In this document: in pieces, positions 1 through 8,237 of the stretch | How the letters are laid out: each line of letters begins with the position of its first letter | How positions within the stretch are numbered: position 1 is the first letter of the stretch | NCBI GenBank assembly: GCA_913045175.1 | Contig: CAJWQG010000030.1 | Span: 1-39,973, forward strand | Reading direction: 5' to 3' | Length of the DNA stretch: 39,973 bases | DNA from: an uncultured Gammaproteobacteria bacterium | GTDB taxonomy: Bacteria > Pseudomonadota > Gammaproteobacteria > Pseudomonadales > Azotimanducaceae | Position numbers and translations under genes: made by a program | The notes under the pieces: generated by a model | Databases searched by the model: none | Seen by the model: only the letters and a program-made list of their open reading frames with translations | What the model was told of the DNA's origin: nothing

Positions 1-69
1 TTGATCCCCCATTTCGGCGCTGCACGTGAAGGCTACGAAAAACAACTCCCAGGCCCAGCTACTGTATGA
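1..69 (+). CDS. C-terminal end of an unidentified gene (partial)
   Basis: An open frame enters from the left edge and stops at TGA 67-69. It gives about 22 residues, ending in a Gly/Pro-rich tail. The product cannot be recognised from so little sequence. It would be convergent with dtd, which ends 48 bases further on. The call rests only on the open frame at the edge and could be chance. Confidence 0.25.
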   Translation: MIPHFGAAREGYEKQLPGPATV

Positions 70-116
70 CAGACACCGGGTGTTCCAATCGAGGTTCCCC
101 AGCTTACCTACAGAAA

Positions 117-551
117 CTAGCTCTCTAACAGGAAGGTCACCGGACCATCATTGGTCAAACTAACCTGCATATCTGCCCCAAATATTCCCGTCTGGGTCTC
201 ACACTGTTCTTTCGCCAGATCGACAGAATTGTCGTATAGAGTCTTCGCCAACTGTGGGGCTGCAGCGGCAGAAAATGAGGGTCTTGTACCTTTCTTGGTA
301 TCCGCAACCAGTGCGAATTGAGAGACCAAAAGTAGTGCGCCACCAGTGTCCAGTAAGCTACGATTCATATGCTTTTTCTCATCCGGGAAGACGCGGTAGG
401 TCAGCACCCTGTTCACAAGCCGGACGGCTATTTCACGGGTATCTTCCTTTTCTACGCCAAGGAGAACGAGCAGGCCTTTTCCGATTTCCCCAACCGTATC
501 ATCGTCAACGGCTACCGATGCCTGACTAACGCGTTGAATCAGAGCACGCAT
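117..551 (-). CDS. dtd: D-aminoacyl-tRNA deacylase
   Basis: Cytoplasmic proofreading enzyme that hydrolyses D-amino acids (and glycine) mischarged on tRNA. The 144-residue product has the usual family length. Both signature motifs are present: SQFAL at residues 77-81 (family S-Q-F-T-L) and NDGPVTF at 134-140, which carries the cross-subunit Gly-Pro motif that enforces chiral selection. The N-terminus MRALIQRVSQASV is typical. The ATG overlaps the TAA of the upstream iminopeptidase gene by one base (TAATG), so the two genes are probably translationally coupled. Family assignment is secure. Confidence 0.97.
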   Translation of the reverse strand: MRALIQRVSQASVAVDDDTVGEIGKGLLVLLGVEKEDTREIAVRLVNRVLTYRVFPDEKKHMNRSLLDTGGALLLVSQFALVADTKKGTRPSFSAAAAPQLAKTLYDNSVDLAKEQCETQTGIFGADMQVSLTNDGPVTFLLES

Positions 552-1516
552 TACACGCCATAGTCGGACTCAAAGCGTAGCGCCATATCACGCGTCGCCC
601 GAATCAAGGCATCAATGATAGCCGGCTCCGTTGCAGAGTGACCGGCTTCGCGAATGATGAACAGCTGCGAACTTGGCCAAGCCTCGTGGAGTGAATAAGA
701 ATTCTCCAAGGGGGTGACCGTATCGAATCTTCCATGAACGATGATGCCCGGAATCTCCGTCAATACTGCTGCTCGTTCAATAATCTGATTGTTTTCCAAG
801 AAGCATTCATTCTTAAGATAGTGTGTACCAATCCGGCCTCGCGCCAGTGATCGATGAGATGATGAAAGGTGCTTAATCAAACGCTGATTCGGGTGCAAGG
901 TCGAACAGTGTGCCTCCCACGCAGACCACGCCTTTGCAGCAGACATCCTCGCCAGTTCATTCGGGCCATTAATCAACTCATAGTACGCGCCCAATAAATC
1001 GTTTCGATCTTCCAGAGCAATCGGCGCAATGTAGTCTTCCCAATGATCAGGAAAGAACCGACTGGCACCGTTCTGGTACAACCAGTCGATGTCCTGCCGA
1101 CGACCAAGGGATATCCCTCGCAGCACCAGGCCCAGAACACGCTCTGGATGCGTCTCTGCGTAAACCAGAGACAGCGTTGAACCCCATCCCCCGCCAAATA
1201 CTACCCATTTATAGATATCCAGAAACTCACGTACCTTCTCAATGTCACCCACCAGGTCAGTCGTTGTATTGTTATGCAGTTCACCATAGGGTGTTGATCG
1301 ACCCGAGCCACGCTGGTCAAACAATACAATCCGATATTTCTCTGGATTAAAGAAGCAACGGGAGTCGAATTCGCACCCTGAGCCCGGACCTGAGTGGACG
1401 AACAAAACAGGGATACCATCGCTGGTGCCACTCTCGTCAATGTAAAGCTCGTGAATGTCATCAACCTTAAGTTGATGTCTCTTATAGGGTTTGATTTCCG
1501 GGTATAGGGGCAACAT
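551..1516 (-). CDS. pip: Proline iminopeptidase family alpha/beta hydrolase, nucleophile Ser replaced by Gly
   Basis: Peptidase family S33 member of 321 residues, the normal length for enzymes that release N-terminal proline. The fold is intact: an oxyanion-loop region HSGPGSG (family HGGPGGG), DQRGSGRS, the cap domain, GRFDTVTP with the catalytic Asp at residue 265, and GHSATEP with the catalytic His at 293. The nucleophile elbow, normally GGSWGS, reads GGGWGS: residue 110, the serine in characterised family members, is encoded by GGA (1187-1189). Asp and His are kept while Ser and the oxyanion HGG are altered, so loss or change of catalysis is likely. It is coupled to dtd downstream and follows typA at 20 bases. 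Family assignment is secure; peptidase activity is doubtful. Confidence 0.9.
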   Translation of the reverse strand: MLPLYPEIKPYKRHQLKVDDIHELYIDESGTSDGIPVLFVHSGPGSGCEFDSRCFFNPEKYRIVLFDQRGSGRSTPYGELHNNTTTDLVGDIEKVREFLDIYKWVVFGGGWGSTLSLVYAETHPERVLGLVLRGISLGRRQDIDWLYQNGASRFFPDHWEDYIAPIALEDRNDLLGAYYELINGPNELARMSAAKAWSAWEAHCSTLHPNQRLIKHLSSSHRSLARGRIGTHYLKNECFLENNQIIERAAVLTEIPGIIVHGRFDTVTPLENSYSLHEAWPSSQLFIIREAGHSATEPAIIDALIRATRDMALRFESDYGV

Positions 1517-1536
1517 CTATTCCAACCTCATTCCGG

Positions 1537-3348
1537 TCACCTATTAGCTGCTTTTCTGCCATGTTCCGTCAGGATTTTCTTACGGATCCTAATGTGATGA
1601 GGGGTAATTTCGACCAGCTCATCATCATTAATGAATTCTATCGCCTGCTCCAAAGAATGTTTAACTGGTGCAGAAAGAATGACATTCTCATCGCTACCTG
1701 CCGCTCGAATATTGGTCAGCTGCTTACCCTTTAACGGGTTTACGGTGAGATCATTACCTCTCTGGTGTTCCCCAATTACCATCCCTTCATACACCTCTTC
1801 GCCCGGCGACAGGAATAGTCTACCTCGCGCCTGCAGATTAAATAGCGCAAATGCCAGGCATTTTCCTTCCATCATGGATACCAGCACGCCGCTTGTGCGC
1901 TGCGCCAGATCGTGACTCACCACGTCGTCATAGTGGGAGAAAACGCTACTCATGATACCGGTACCCGACGTCAACGTAAGAAATGAAGATCGAAAACCTA
2001 TCAACCCTCTAGTAGGCACAACATACTCCAACCGAACACGACCGGTGGCGTCCTGCACCATGTTGGAGAGTATCGCCTTTCTGCTACCCAGCTCTTCCAT
2101 GATTGCGCCCTGATGTTCAGTTTCAATATCGGCGACCAGGTCCTCAAAGGGCTCCTGGGTAATACCATCCACCTCCTTGTAGATCACTTCCGGCCTGCCA
2201 ACACCCAGCTCATAGTTCTCGCGGCGCATGTTTTCAATCAGCACGGCAAGGTGCAGTTCACCCCTCCCCGATACTTTGAACTTATCCGGGCTATCCGTCT
2301 CGGCGACTCGAAGCGCCACATTGTGAAGCCTCTCCTGCTCAAGTCTTTCCTTGATGTTACGACTGGTGATATATCGGCCGTCGCGTCCGGCAAACGGAGA
2401 GTCATTGACCTGAAACGTCATTGAAATGGTCGGTTCATCCACCGTAAGCGGCGGTAACGGCTGCACATCTCCCGGCGTACACAGGGTATCGGAAATCTGA
2501 AGCTCATCAATGCCTGATACCGAAACGATATCGCCTGCGCGCGCCTGCGCCACTTCGATACGTTCCAGGCCCTGGTAATCCAGGACCTGTAATACCTTGC
2601 CGCGTCGCTCAGCGCCTTCCTTATCAGCGACAATGACCTGGTCACCAGCATTCAACTCCCCACTCACTATTCGCCCCAGCCCAATCACGCCGACGTAGCT
2701 ATTGTAATCCAATGCACTAATCTGCATTCGCAGCGGTCCATCAACGGTAACCTCTGGTCCCGGAACATAGTCGATTACTGTCTGCATCAGACACTCAAGA
2801 GAATCTTCAATGTGATCGGTCGAAGTGCCAGCGCAACCCGTTAGCGCAGAGCCGTAGACTACTGGGAAATCAAGCTGTTGATCATTGGCACCAAGCTGGT
2901 CAAATAATTCAAAAACCTGATCAACAACCCAGTCTGGTCTGGCGCCCTCCCGATCAATCTTATTCACCATAACAATAGGACACAGGTTATTTTCGAATGC
3001 CTTTCTGGTGACAAAACGCGTCTGGGGCATCGGTCCCTCTACTGCGTCAACAAGAAGCAATACGGAGTCCACCATTGAGAGGATACGTTCTACCTCGCCG
3101 CCAAAGTCCGCGTGCCCTGGGGTATCGATAATATTGATTCGATGGTCATTCCAGTCAATTGCGGTATTTTTTGCCAGGATCGTGATGCCTCGTTCGCGTT
3201 CAATATCATCCGAGTCCATCAATCTCTCTTGCTGGTCTTCACCACGCTGCAGCGCGCCTGCCTGCTGAAGCAGCTTGTCAATCAACGTGGTCTTCCCATG
3301 ATCGACATGGGCAATAATCGCAATATTGCGAAGCTTTTCTCTACGCAT
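1537..3348 (-). CDS. typA: Ribosome-associated translational GTPase BipA/TypA
   Basis: Translation-factor GTPase that binds the 70S ribosome and helps 50S assembly and stress or cold adaptation. The 603-residue product has normal length. The G1 loop AHVDHGKT is at residues 13-20, G2 lies in the ERERGITI region, G3 is DTPGHADFGGEVERI, G4 is NKIDR and G5 is GSAL. EF-G-like domains III and V follow, then a BipA-specific C-terminal domain ending in RIRKKILTEHGRKAANR. It is transcribed divergently from the PP-loop gene, with a perfect TATAAT 39-44 bases upstream of the start. Assignment is secure. Confidence 0.98.
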   Translation of the reverse strand: MRREKLRNIAIIAHVDHGKTTLIDKLLQQAGALQRGEDQQERLMDSDDIERERGITILAKNTAIDWNDHRINIIDTPGHADFGGEVERILSMVDSVLLLVDAVEGPMPQTRFVTRKAFENNLCPIVMVNKIDREGARPDWVVDQVFELFDQLGANDQQLDFPVVYGSALTGCAGTSTDHIEDSLECLMQTVIDYVPGPEVTVDGPLRMQISALDYNSYVGVIGLGRIVSGELNAGDQVIVADKEGAERRGKVLQVLDYQGLERIEVAQARAGDIVSVSGIDELQISDTLCTPGDVQPLPPLTVDEPTISMTFQVNDSPFAGRDGRYITSRNIKERLEQERLHNVALRVAETDSPDKFKVSGRGELHLAVLIENMRRENYELGVGRPEVIYKEVDGITQEPFEDLVADIETEHQGAIMEELGSRKAILSNMVQDATGRVRLEYVVPTRGLIGFRSSFLTLTSGTGIMSSVFSHYDDVVSHDLAQRTSGVLVSMMEGKCLAFALFNLQARGRLFLSPGEEVYEGMVIGEHQRGNDLTVNPLKGKQLTNIRAAGSDENVILSAPVKHSLEQAIEFINDDELVEITPHHIRIRKKILTEHGRKAANR

Positions 3349-3386
3349 GGTAGTTCTGGCGGGACCGGTGGGCTAAGAAGCGCGGC

Positions 3387-3392
3387 ATTATA
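3387..3392 (-). promoter_or_regulatory. -10 box of the probable typA promoter
   Basis: The minus strand reads TATAAT exactly, placing a start of transcription near 3380 and a leader of about 30 bases before typA. The -35 region about 17 bases further upstream matches TTGACA poorly. The flanking string GGGTATAATGCC recurs upstream of hisB. Confidence 0.45.
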
Positions 3393-3442
3393 CCCAAGGA
3401 GCCTCTGATTAATCGCATTTTTTTGTGAGCGCAATCTTCCGC

Positions 3443-3448
3443 TATAAT
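3443..3448 (+). promoter_or_regulatory. -10 box of the probable promoter for the PP-loop/tusA operon
   Basis: A perfect TATAAT lies 27 bases before the chosen ATG at 3476, giving a predicted start near 3455 and a short leader. A T-rich stretch ending in TTTTTG (3420-3425) sits at the right -35 distance but matches poorly. It is divergent from the typA promoter. Confidence 0.45.
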
Positions 3449-3475
3449 CTCTTCTCCTCTCGAGTATTTTTCTAC

Positions 3476-4525
3476 ATGTCACACACACCAAAAGCAGTAG
3501 CCCTTATTTCCGGTGGCCTCGATTCTCTTCTTGCCGCAAAGGTCATTCAGGACCAGGGCGTTCACGTCGAAGGAATAAACTTTTACACGGGATTCTGTGT
3601 TGAAGGACATACCCATGCAATTCGCAATAAAGACAAGCAGAAGGCCAAGCGCAACAATGCACTGTGGGTCGCCGAACAACTCGGTATCAAGCTACACATC
3701 ATCGAGGTCATCGAGGAATATAAGGATGTCGTCCTGAATCCCAAGCATGGATACGGTCAGAACATGAACCCCTGCCTCGACTGCAAAATATTCATGGTCA
3801 ACAAAGCGCAGGCCTGGGCCTGGATGGAAGAAAACCAATTCGATTTTATTATTACCGGGGAGGTCATTGGGCAGAGACCCAAATCCCAGAGAAAAGATAC
3901 GATGCCGGTAATAGCCAAAGAGTCAGGCGCAGATGATCGTTTATTGCGTCCGCTGTGTGCAAAGAATCTTCCTGCCACACTTCCGGAACGAGAAGGCTGG
4001 GTGAATCGTGATGATCTGTACGACTTCCATGGACGAAATAGAAAACCACAGATTGCACTTGCCCATAAATTTGGTTTTACGGACTTCGCCCAACCCGCAG
4101 GTGGCTGCTGTTTCCTTACTGATCAGTCCTACTCTTCCAAGCTAAAAGACCTTTGGAGCGCGCGCGGAGAACGTACCTACGAATTAGATGACATTATGTT
4201 GCTCAAGGTTGGACGGCACGTGCGCCCCCAACCACACTACAAGCTGATTATCGGTCGTGAAGAAGGGGAGAATAATTACCTGTCCGGATACCGCAATGAA
4301 TTCACCAGTATCAAGACCATCTCCCATAAGGGTCCACTCGCTCTCGTTGACGGTAAGGTAAACGACGCGGACCTGGCAGAAGCAGCAGCCATTGTCGCAC
4401 GCTATAGCCAGGGAAGAGACGCCGAATCAGTAGAGGTTGAGATCACCGATCGCGATGGTGTGATCAAACGTCAACGCTTTGAACCCATGCCTCCACCAGA
4501 AGTAGAGCAGTCATGGCATGTCTGA
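3476..4525 (+). CDS. PP-loop ATPase of the MnmA/ThiI-like tRNA-thiolation group
   Basis: Predicted cytoplasmic enzyme that adenylates a tRNA base and replaces oxygen with sulfur. An ATP-pyrophosphatase loop SGGLDS lies at residues 12-17. Candidate sulfur-handling cysteines are the CLDC pair (100, 103) and a CC pair (211-212, in QPAGGCC). The C-terminal third is a separate domain of unknown role. I chose ATG 3476 because the product then begins directly before the PP-loop strand and a TATAAT lies just upstream; a longer frame from 3425 would overlap that promoter. The last 8 bases overlap tusA, so a TusA-type carrier probably supplies the sulfur. In Pseudomonas the equivalent site between typA and glnA carries thiI; this protein lacks ThiI's THUMP and rhodanese domains. 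The modified tRNA position (s4U8, s2U34 or other) cannot be read from sequence. Confidence 0.8.
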   Translation: MSHTPKAVALISGGLDSLLAAKVIQDQGVHVEGINFYTGFCVEGHTHAIRNKDKQKAKRNNALWVAEQLGIKLHIIEVIEEYKDVVLNPKHGYGQNMNPCLDCKIFMVNKAQAWAWMEENQFDFIITGEVIGQRPKSQRKDTMPVIAKESGADDRLLRPLCAKNLPATLPEREGWVNRDDLYDFHGRNRKPQIALAHKFGFTDFAQPAGGCCFLTDQSYSSKLKDLWSARGERTYELDDIMLLKVGRHVRPQPHYKLIIGREEGENNYLSGYRNEFTSIKTISHKGPLALVDGKVNDADLAEAAAIVARYSQGRDAESVEVEITDRDGVIKRQRFEPMPPPEVEQSWHV

Positions 4526-4748
4526 GTTTGAACTGGATGCTCGGCGGCTGCTTTGTCCAATGCCGGTCATTAAAACTCAGGACAGAATCAAGGGTATGAA
4601 TTCAGGAGATCAGCTCACGGTAACCTGTACCGACCCCGGCGTGCTGGAAGATATCCCTGCCTGGTGTCGTATCAATGGCCACGAGGTGATCTCATCCAGA
4701 CAGCAGGATAGTGAAATTCATATCACGATTCGAGTCCGCAACGAATAG
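4518..4748 (+). CDS. tusA: TusA-family sulfur carrier protein
   Basis: Small SirA/TusA-fold protein (76 residues) that carries persulfide sulfur on one cysteine and passes it to a partner enzyme. The diagnostic motif CPMPVIKT starts at Cys13. The ATG lies inside the end of the PP-loop gene (4518 against a stop at 4523-4525), so translation is almost certainly coupled and the PP-loop protein is the likely acceptor. Classical TusA acts through TusBCD and TusE to MnmA; none of those genes is here, which fits a direct relay. Orthology to E. coli TusA as opposed to a paralogue is not certain. Confidence 0.88.
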   Translation: MSEFELDARRLLCPMPVIKTQDRIKGMNSGDQLTVTCTDPGVLEDIPAWCRINGHEVISSRQQDSEIHITIRVRNE

Positions 4749-4751
4749 TTC

Positions 4752-4766
4752 GCCCCATTTTGGGGC
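4752..4766. terminator. Short perfect hairpin after tusA
   Basis: GCCCCA (4752-4757), a three-base loop and TGGGGC (4761-4766) form a perfect stem directly after the tusA stop. No U-tract follows, so it is a weak terminator candidate or a 3'-end stabiliser. Confidence 0.35.
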
Positions 4767-4779
4767 TATCAAATTGAAA

Positions 4780-4796
4780 GGCATTATTATGGTGCA
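4780..4796 (+). promoter_or_regulatory. NtrC-type enhancer site upstream of glnA
   Basis: The 17-mer GGCATTATTATGGTGCA matches the NtrC consensus TGCACY-N5-GGTGCA at 10 of 12 fixed positions, with a perfect right half. Its centre lies about 96 bases before the start predicted from the sigma-54 promoter at 4858-4873, a normal enhancer distance. Confidence 0.6.
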
Positions 4797-4857
4797 TTTT
4801 TTCTGAGTGGAATCTCCTGAAACCCCCTATTTTCAAGGGTTTATTATTGTTTACCGA

Positions 4858-4873
4858 TGGCATATTCTTTGCT
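4858..4873 (+). promoter_or_regulatory. Sigma-54 (-24/-12) promoter of glnA
   Basis: TGGCAT-N5-TTGCT has the invariant GG and GC of the sigma-54 consensus TGGCAC-N5-TTGCW at the required 10-base gap. Transcription would start near 4884, giving a leader of about 40 bases with a strong ribosome site (TTTGGAGG). This rules out an in-frame ATG at 4857 as the glnA start, since it lies in the promoter. Confidence 0.75.
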
Positions 4874-4922
4874 GTCCCTATATGCACCATATTTGACACC
4901 ACAGCCTTTGGAGGACTTATCA

Positions 4923-6335
4923 ATGTCAGAGAAAACTCTGAGCCTAATAAAAGAAACTGACGCAAAGTGGGTCGATCTTCGATTTACCGATTCACGCGGG
5001 AAAGAACAACATGTAACCAACTCGATATCGCAAATCGACGAAGACTTTTTCGAGAGCGGCGCAATGTTCGATGGTTCCTCTATCGCTGGATGGAAGGCAA
5101 TTAACGAATCCGACATGATTCTTATGCCGGACGATTCGACAGCTGTGGTAGACCCGTTTACGGAAGAGACCACTATTAACCTGCGTTGCGATATCCTGGA
5201 ACCAAGCACACTGCAGGGATATGAACGCGACCCTCGTTCTCTGGGTAAACGAGCCGAAGCCTATTTAACATCCACTGGCATTGGCGACACAGCATATTTT
5301 GGTCCTGAAGCCGAGTTCTTCATTTTTGACGATGTGAAATACAAGGCGGACATGAGTGGCGCGAGCTACGAGATTCAGTCTCAGGAAGCTGCCTGGATGA
5401 CGCATTCCGACTTTGAAGGTGGCAATCTGGGTCACCGTCCCGGCATCAAAGGTGGATATTTCCCCGTACCACCTGTCGATTCTTTTATGGATCTTAGAAA
5501 TGCCATGTGTGCCGCCATGCAGGCCATGGGGCTAACCATTGAATTACATCACCATGAGGTTGGCACCGCGGGCCAAGGTGAAATCAGTACTCGATTTAAT
5601 TCACTGGTCAGACAGGGCGACGAATTGCAGATGTACAAGTACTGTGTACACAACGTTGCCTACGCCTACGGCAAGACAGCAACGTTCATGCCCAAGCCAC
5701 TGGTAGGTGACAACGGAAACGGCATGCACTGCCACCAGTCGATCTGGAAAGATGGTACCAATATCTTTGCCGGTGACGGTTACGGCAACTTGTCACAGGA
5801 AGCACTTTGGTACATCGGCGGTATCATCAAGCACGCTCGAGCAATCAATGCTTTCTCCAATGCCAGTACAAACTCCTACAAGCGATTAGTACCAGGATTC
5901 GAGGCTCCGCTGCTGCTGGTTTATTCAGCCAGAAACCGGTCCGCTTCTATCCGTATCCCTTATGTACAGGGCGGAAGCCCGAATGGCGTCAGGGTCGAAG
6001 TTCGCTTTGGTGATCCTACAGCGAATCCTTATCTGATGTTTTCTTCCATGTTGATGGCGGGCCTTGACGGCATTGCCAACAAGATTGAGCCTGTCGGACC
6101 GCTCGATAAGGATCTCTATGATCTTCCTGCAGAAGAGATTAAAGACCTGCCAACGGTCGCTTCTTCTCTGGAGATGGCACTTGGAGCGCTCAATGCGGAC
6201 CGTGAGTTCCTCACACAGGGCGATGTATTCACTAACAGCATGATCGACGGCTACATCGATCTGAAACAGGAAGAGGTAGAATTATTGAATTCCACCACCC
6301 ATCCTGTTGAGTTCGAGATGTATTACAGCGTTTAG
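4923..6335 (+). CDS. glnA: Type I glutamine synthetase
   Basis: Dodecameric cytoplasmic enzyme joining ammonia to glutamate with ATP, the entry point of nitrogen assimilation. The 470-residue product matches the GSI-beta length. Visible motifs are [10 protein letters not shown], the metal and ATP regions around GPEAEFF and [20 protein letters not shown], and the adenylylation loop DLYDLP with Tyr399 (Tyr397 in E. coli), so GlnE-type control is expected. The start is ATG 4923, which has GGAGG eight bases upstream. Upstream sigma-54 and NtrC elements, with ntrBC downstream, indicate nitrogen-status control. A hairpin terminator follows at 6354. Confidence 0.99.
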   Translation: MSEKTLSLIKETDAKWVDLRFTDSRGKEQHVTNSISQIDEDFFESGAMFDGSSIAGWKAINESDMILMPDDSTAVVDPFTEETTINLRCDILEPSTLQGYERDPRSLGKRAEAYLTSTGIGDTAYFGPEAEFFIFDDVKYKADMSGASYEIQSQEAAWMTHSDFEGGNLGHRPGIKGGYFPVPPVDSFMDLRNAMCAAMQAMGLTIELHHHEVGTAGQGEISTRFNSLVRQGDELQMYKYCVHNVAYAYGKTATFMPKPLVGDNGNGMHCHQSIWKDGTNIFAGDGYGNLSQEALWYIGGIIKHARAINAFSNASTNSYKRLVPGFEAPLLLVYSARNRSASIRIPYVQGGSPNGVRVEVRFGDPTANPYLMFSSMLMAGLDGIANKIEPVGPLDKDLYDLPAEEIKDLPTVASSLEMALGALNADREFLTQGDVFTNSMIDGYIDLKQEEVELLNSTTHPVEFEMYYSV

Positions 6336-6353
6336 TTATTTCGTCAAGTAACC

Positions 6354-6384
6354 AAAAGGGTCCTTATCGAGGGACCTTTTTTTT
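6354..6384 (+). terminator. Rho-independent terminator of glnA
   Basis: AAAAGG(G)TCC pairs with GGACCTTTT around an eight-base loop, with one bulged G, and runs into a tract of eight T. It lies 19 bases after the glnA stop. Confidence 0.85.
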
Positions 6385-6450
6385 GACCTAAAAATTGTCC
6401 CGCCGGTCCCTGTGGGCTTTTTTAAGTCCAAATCATCTCACAATGAACTC

Positions 6451-6975
6451 ATGACCATATTCACCAGACTACTAACCCTGCTTATCGTCTCGCAGAACAT
6501 TGCTGCTGCAACAATTTACAAGTCGGAGGACGAGTTCGGGAGATCCATATTCAGTAATCGTGCATATGAAAATGCCGAGAAAGTGAAACTGAAAGAGCCA
6601 ACAACCTATGAGAGCCACCAGCCAGCAACACCCCTTCGTTCCAGGAATCCTAAACCTGAGGCTGAGGCCGAGAAAAAACACACCAATCTACTCATCACTG
6701 ATCCTGCCAACAACCGCGCCATACGAAATAACGCTGGCACTCTTGAACTAAACATCAAGGTGGAGCCAGAGGTTCAGACAGGACATACACTAGAACTACT
6801 CATGGATGGTAATCCCGTCAGAGCGCTAACCGATTCCGGAAGCATCGTGCTGGCTAATGTAGATCGGGGAACCCACGTTTTTCAGCTTCGAGTTTCCAAT
6901 ATTAAGAGCGGAGCTAACGTCGCCTCCGGGCCAACGACTACTATCACTGTTCTCAGGCACTCAACGAGGCACTAG
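6451..6975 (+). CDS. DUF4124-containing exported protein
   Basis: Protein of 174 residues with an N-terminal signal peptide (MTIFTRLLTLLIVSQNIAAA). A DUF4124-like segment follows (TIYKSEDEFGRSIFSNRAYENAEKV split here as TIYKSEDEFGR and SIFSNRAYENA). The middle is charged and Pro-rich, and the C-terminal half resembles an Ig-like beta-sandwich (GHTLELLMDGNPV, FQLRVSN). Function is unknown. Proteins of this type often sit between glnA and ntrB in gammaproteobacteria, as here. An in-frame ATG at 6412 would put 13 hydrophilic residues before the signal peptide, so ATG 6451 was chosen. Confidence 0.8.
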   Translation: MTIFTRLLTLLIVSQNIAAATIYKSEDEFGRSIFSNRAYENAEKVKLKEPTTYESHQPATPLRSRNPKPEAEAEKKHTNLLITDPANNRAIRNNAGTLELNIKVEPEVQTGHTLELLMDGNPVRALTDSGSIVLANVDRGTHVFQLRVSNIKSGANVASGPTTTITVLRHSTRH

Positions 6976-7024
6976 CTCGCAATAACCACGTCATGAGCTC
7001 TGTCTGCTCAGGGGCCACGCTATT

Positions 7025-7041
7025 TGCACTATTTTGGTGCA
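7025..7041 (+). promoter_or_regulatory. Near-perfect NtrC enhancer site upstream of ntrBC
   Basis: TGCACTATTTTGGTGCA fits TGCACY-N5-GGTGCA at every fixed position. It lies about 98 bases before the start predicted from the sigma-54 element at 7105, matching the spacing at glnA. Confidence 0.8.
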
Positions 7042-7104
7042 TATGAAAGCCATTTGATTTACAATAATCCTCGTAAGTTATTGACTCTCAACGGGTTACG
7101 GTTT

Positions 7105-7120
7105 TGGTGCAGTTCTTGCT
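7105..7120 (+). promoter_or_regulatory. Probable sigma-54 promoter of ntrBC
   Basis: TGGTGCAGTTCTTGCT has GG and TTGCT in the correct -24/-12 register, although the -24 block is TGGTGC in place of TGGCAC. Transcription would start near 7131, about 57 bases before the chosen ntrB ATG. A TTG-initiated extension from 7104 would overlap this element and is not favoured. Confidence 0.55.
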
Positions 7121-7187
7121 TTGTATCTGCACGAAACCCAACAACCAAAAAAAGCTTACCAGTATAAAGTTGAACGCGGCACCCGAC

Positions 7188-8237
7188 ATGACTGAGAACA
7201 TTCTCAATAATCTCTGCACGGCAGTGATTGCACTCGATCACGAGTTGCGGGTCTGTTTCATTAATCAATCGGCAGAGAGTCTGCTGGAGATTTCGGCAAA
7301 CAGAAGCCTGGGAACATCGCTTGCTGAACTGGTATGCGGCTTTGACCCATTCACTCCGATGTTCTATGACGCTATCCAGTCTGGTCAGCCCTATTCGCAG
7401 CGAATGGCAGAGTTCGTGCTGGCAAGCGGAACACACCTCACGATGGACTTTACGATCTCCCCTATTAGCGAAGGCGAATGGCCTCGCCTGCTTTTGGAAA
7501 TGAACCCTCTTGATCGATATCTACGAATCGACAGGGATGCAGCACTGAACGAACAACAGGAGATTTCCAAGCAGATCATTCGTGGCCTGGCACATGAGGT
7601 TAAGAACCCGCTAGGCGGTATTAGAGGTTCAGCTCAACTGCTGGAGAAGCAACTTGAGCTATACGAACTCAAGGAATACACCAATATCATTATCGAGGAA
7701 ACTGATCGTCTTACTCAGTTAGTCGACCAAATGTTAGGTCCTACGCGCTTACCCAAACCGGAATCAACTAATATCCATGTGCTTTTGGAGCGCGTCAGCA
7801 AGTTGATCGAACTCGAGTTTCCAGACGTCGAAATTGTGAAGGACTACGACCCCTCCATTCCCGAGGTTCTGGTCGACCCGGAAATGTTTCTTCAGGCATT
7901 ACTCAATATCTCGAGAAATGCGATGCAAAGTATGACGGGTACTTCACAAGCAAAACTCGCCTTCACTACACGTATCGAAAGGCAATTCACCATAAATGCC
8001 ACCAGACACAGAACAGTTATTCGCATCGAAATCACGGACAATGGTTGTGGCATTCCTCCCGATTTAAAGCAAAACCTGTTTTACCCAATGATCAGCGGTC
8101 GCCCGGACGGAACAGGGCTTGGACTGCCATTGGTTCATGCCGTGATACATCAGCATGATGGATACATTGAGTTCGATAGCGAACCCGGCGTCACCACATT
8201 CCGCATATTTATTCCATTTGGAGTAGGAGAATCATGA
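7188..8237 (+). CDS. ntrB: Nitrogen regulation sensor kinase NtrB
   Basis: Cytoplasmic two-component kinase/phosphatase whose balance is set by PII and which controls NtrC. From ATG 7188 it has 349 residues, equal to E. coli NtrB. Domains in order: an N-terminal PAS domain (NNLCTAVIALDHELRVCFIN), a dimerisation H-box (LAHEVKNPLGGIRGSAQLL, phospho-acceptor His136), and an HATPase_c domain with N-box NISRNAMQ and G-boxes DNGCGIPP and GTGLGLPLVH. Its ATGA junction overlaps ntrC by four bases. No PII gene is in the window. Confidence 0.97.
   Translation: MTENILNNLCTAVIALDHELRVCFINQSAESLLEISANRSLGTSLAELVCGFDPFTPMFYDAIQSGQPYSQRMAEFVLASGTHLTMDFTISPISEGEWPRLLLEMNPLDRYLRIDRDAALNEQQEISKQIIRGLAHEVKNPLGGIRGSAQLLEKQLELYELKEYTNIIIEETDRLTQLVDQMLGPTRLPKPESTNIHVLLERVSKLIELEFPDVEIVKDYDPSIPEVLVDPEMFLQALLNISRNAMQSMTGTSQAKLAFTTRIERQFTINATRHRTVIRIEITDNGCGIPPDLKQNLFYPMISGRPDGTGLGLPLVHAVIHQHDGYIEFDSEPGVTTFRIFIPFGVGES

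Noticed and set aside
4857-4922. A longer GlnA start at ATG 4857
   Set aside because: It lies inside the sigma-54 element and has no ribosome site; ATG 4923 has GGAGG and gives the normal length.
7104-7187. A TTG-started 28-residue extension of NtrB
   Set aside because: It overlaps the predicted sigma-54 promoter, and the family N-terminus aligns with ATG 7188.
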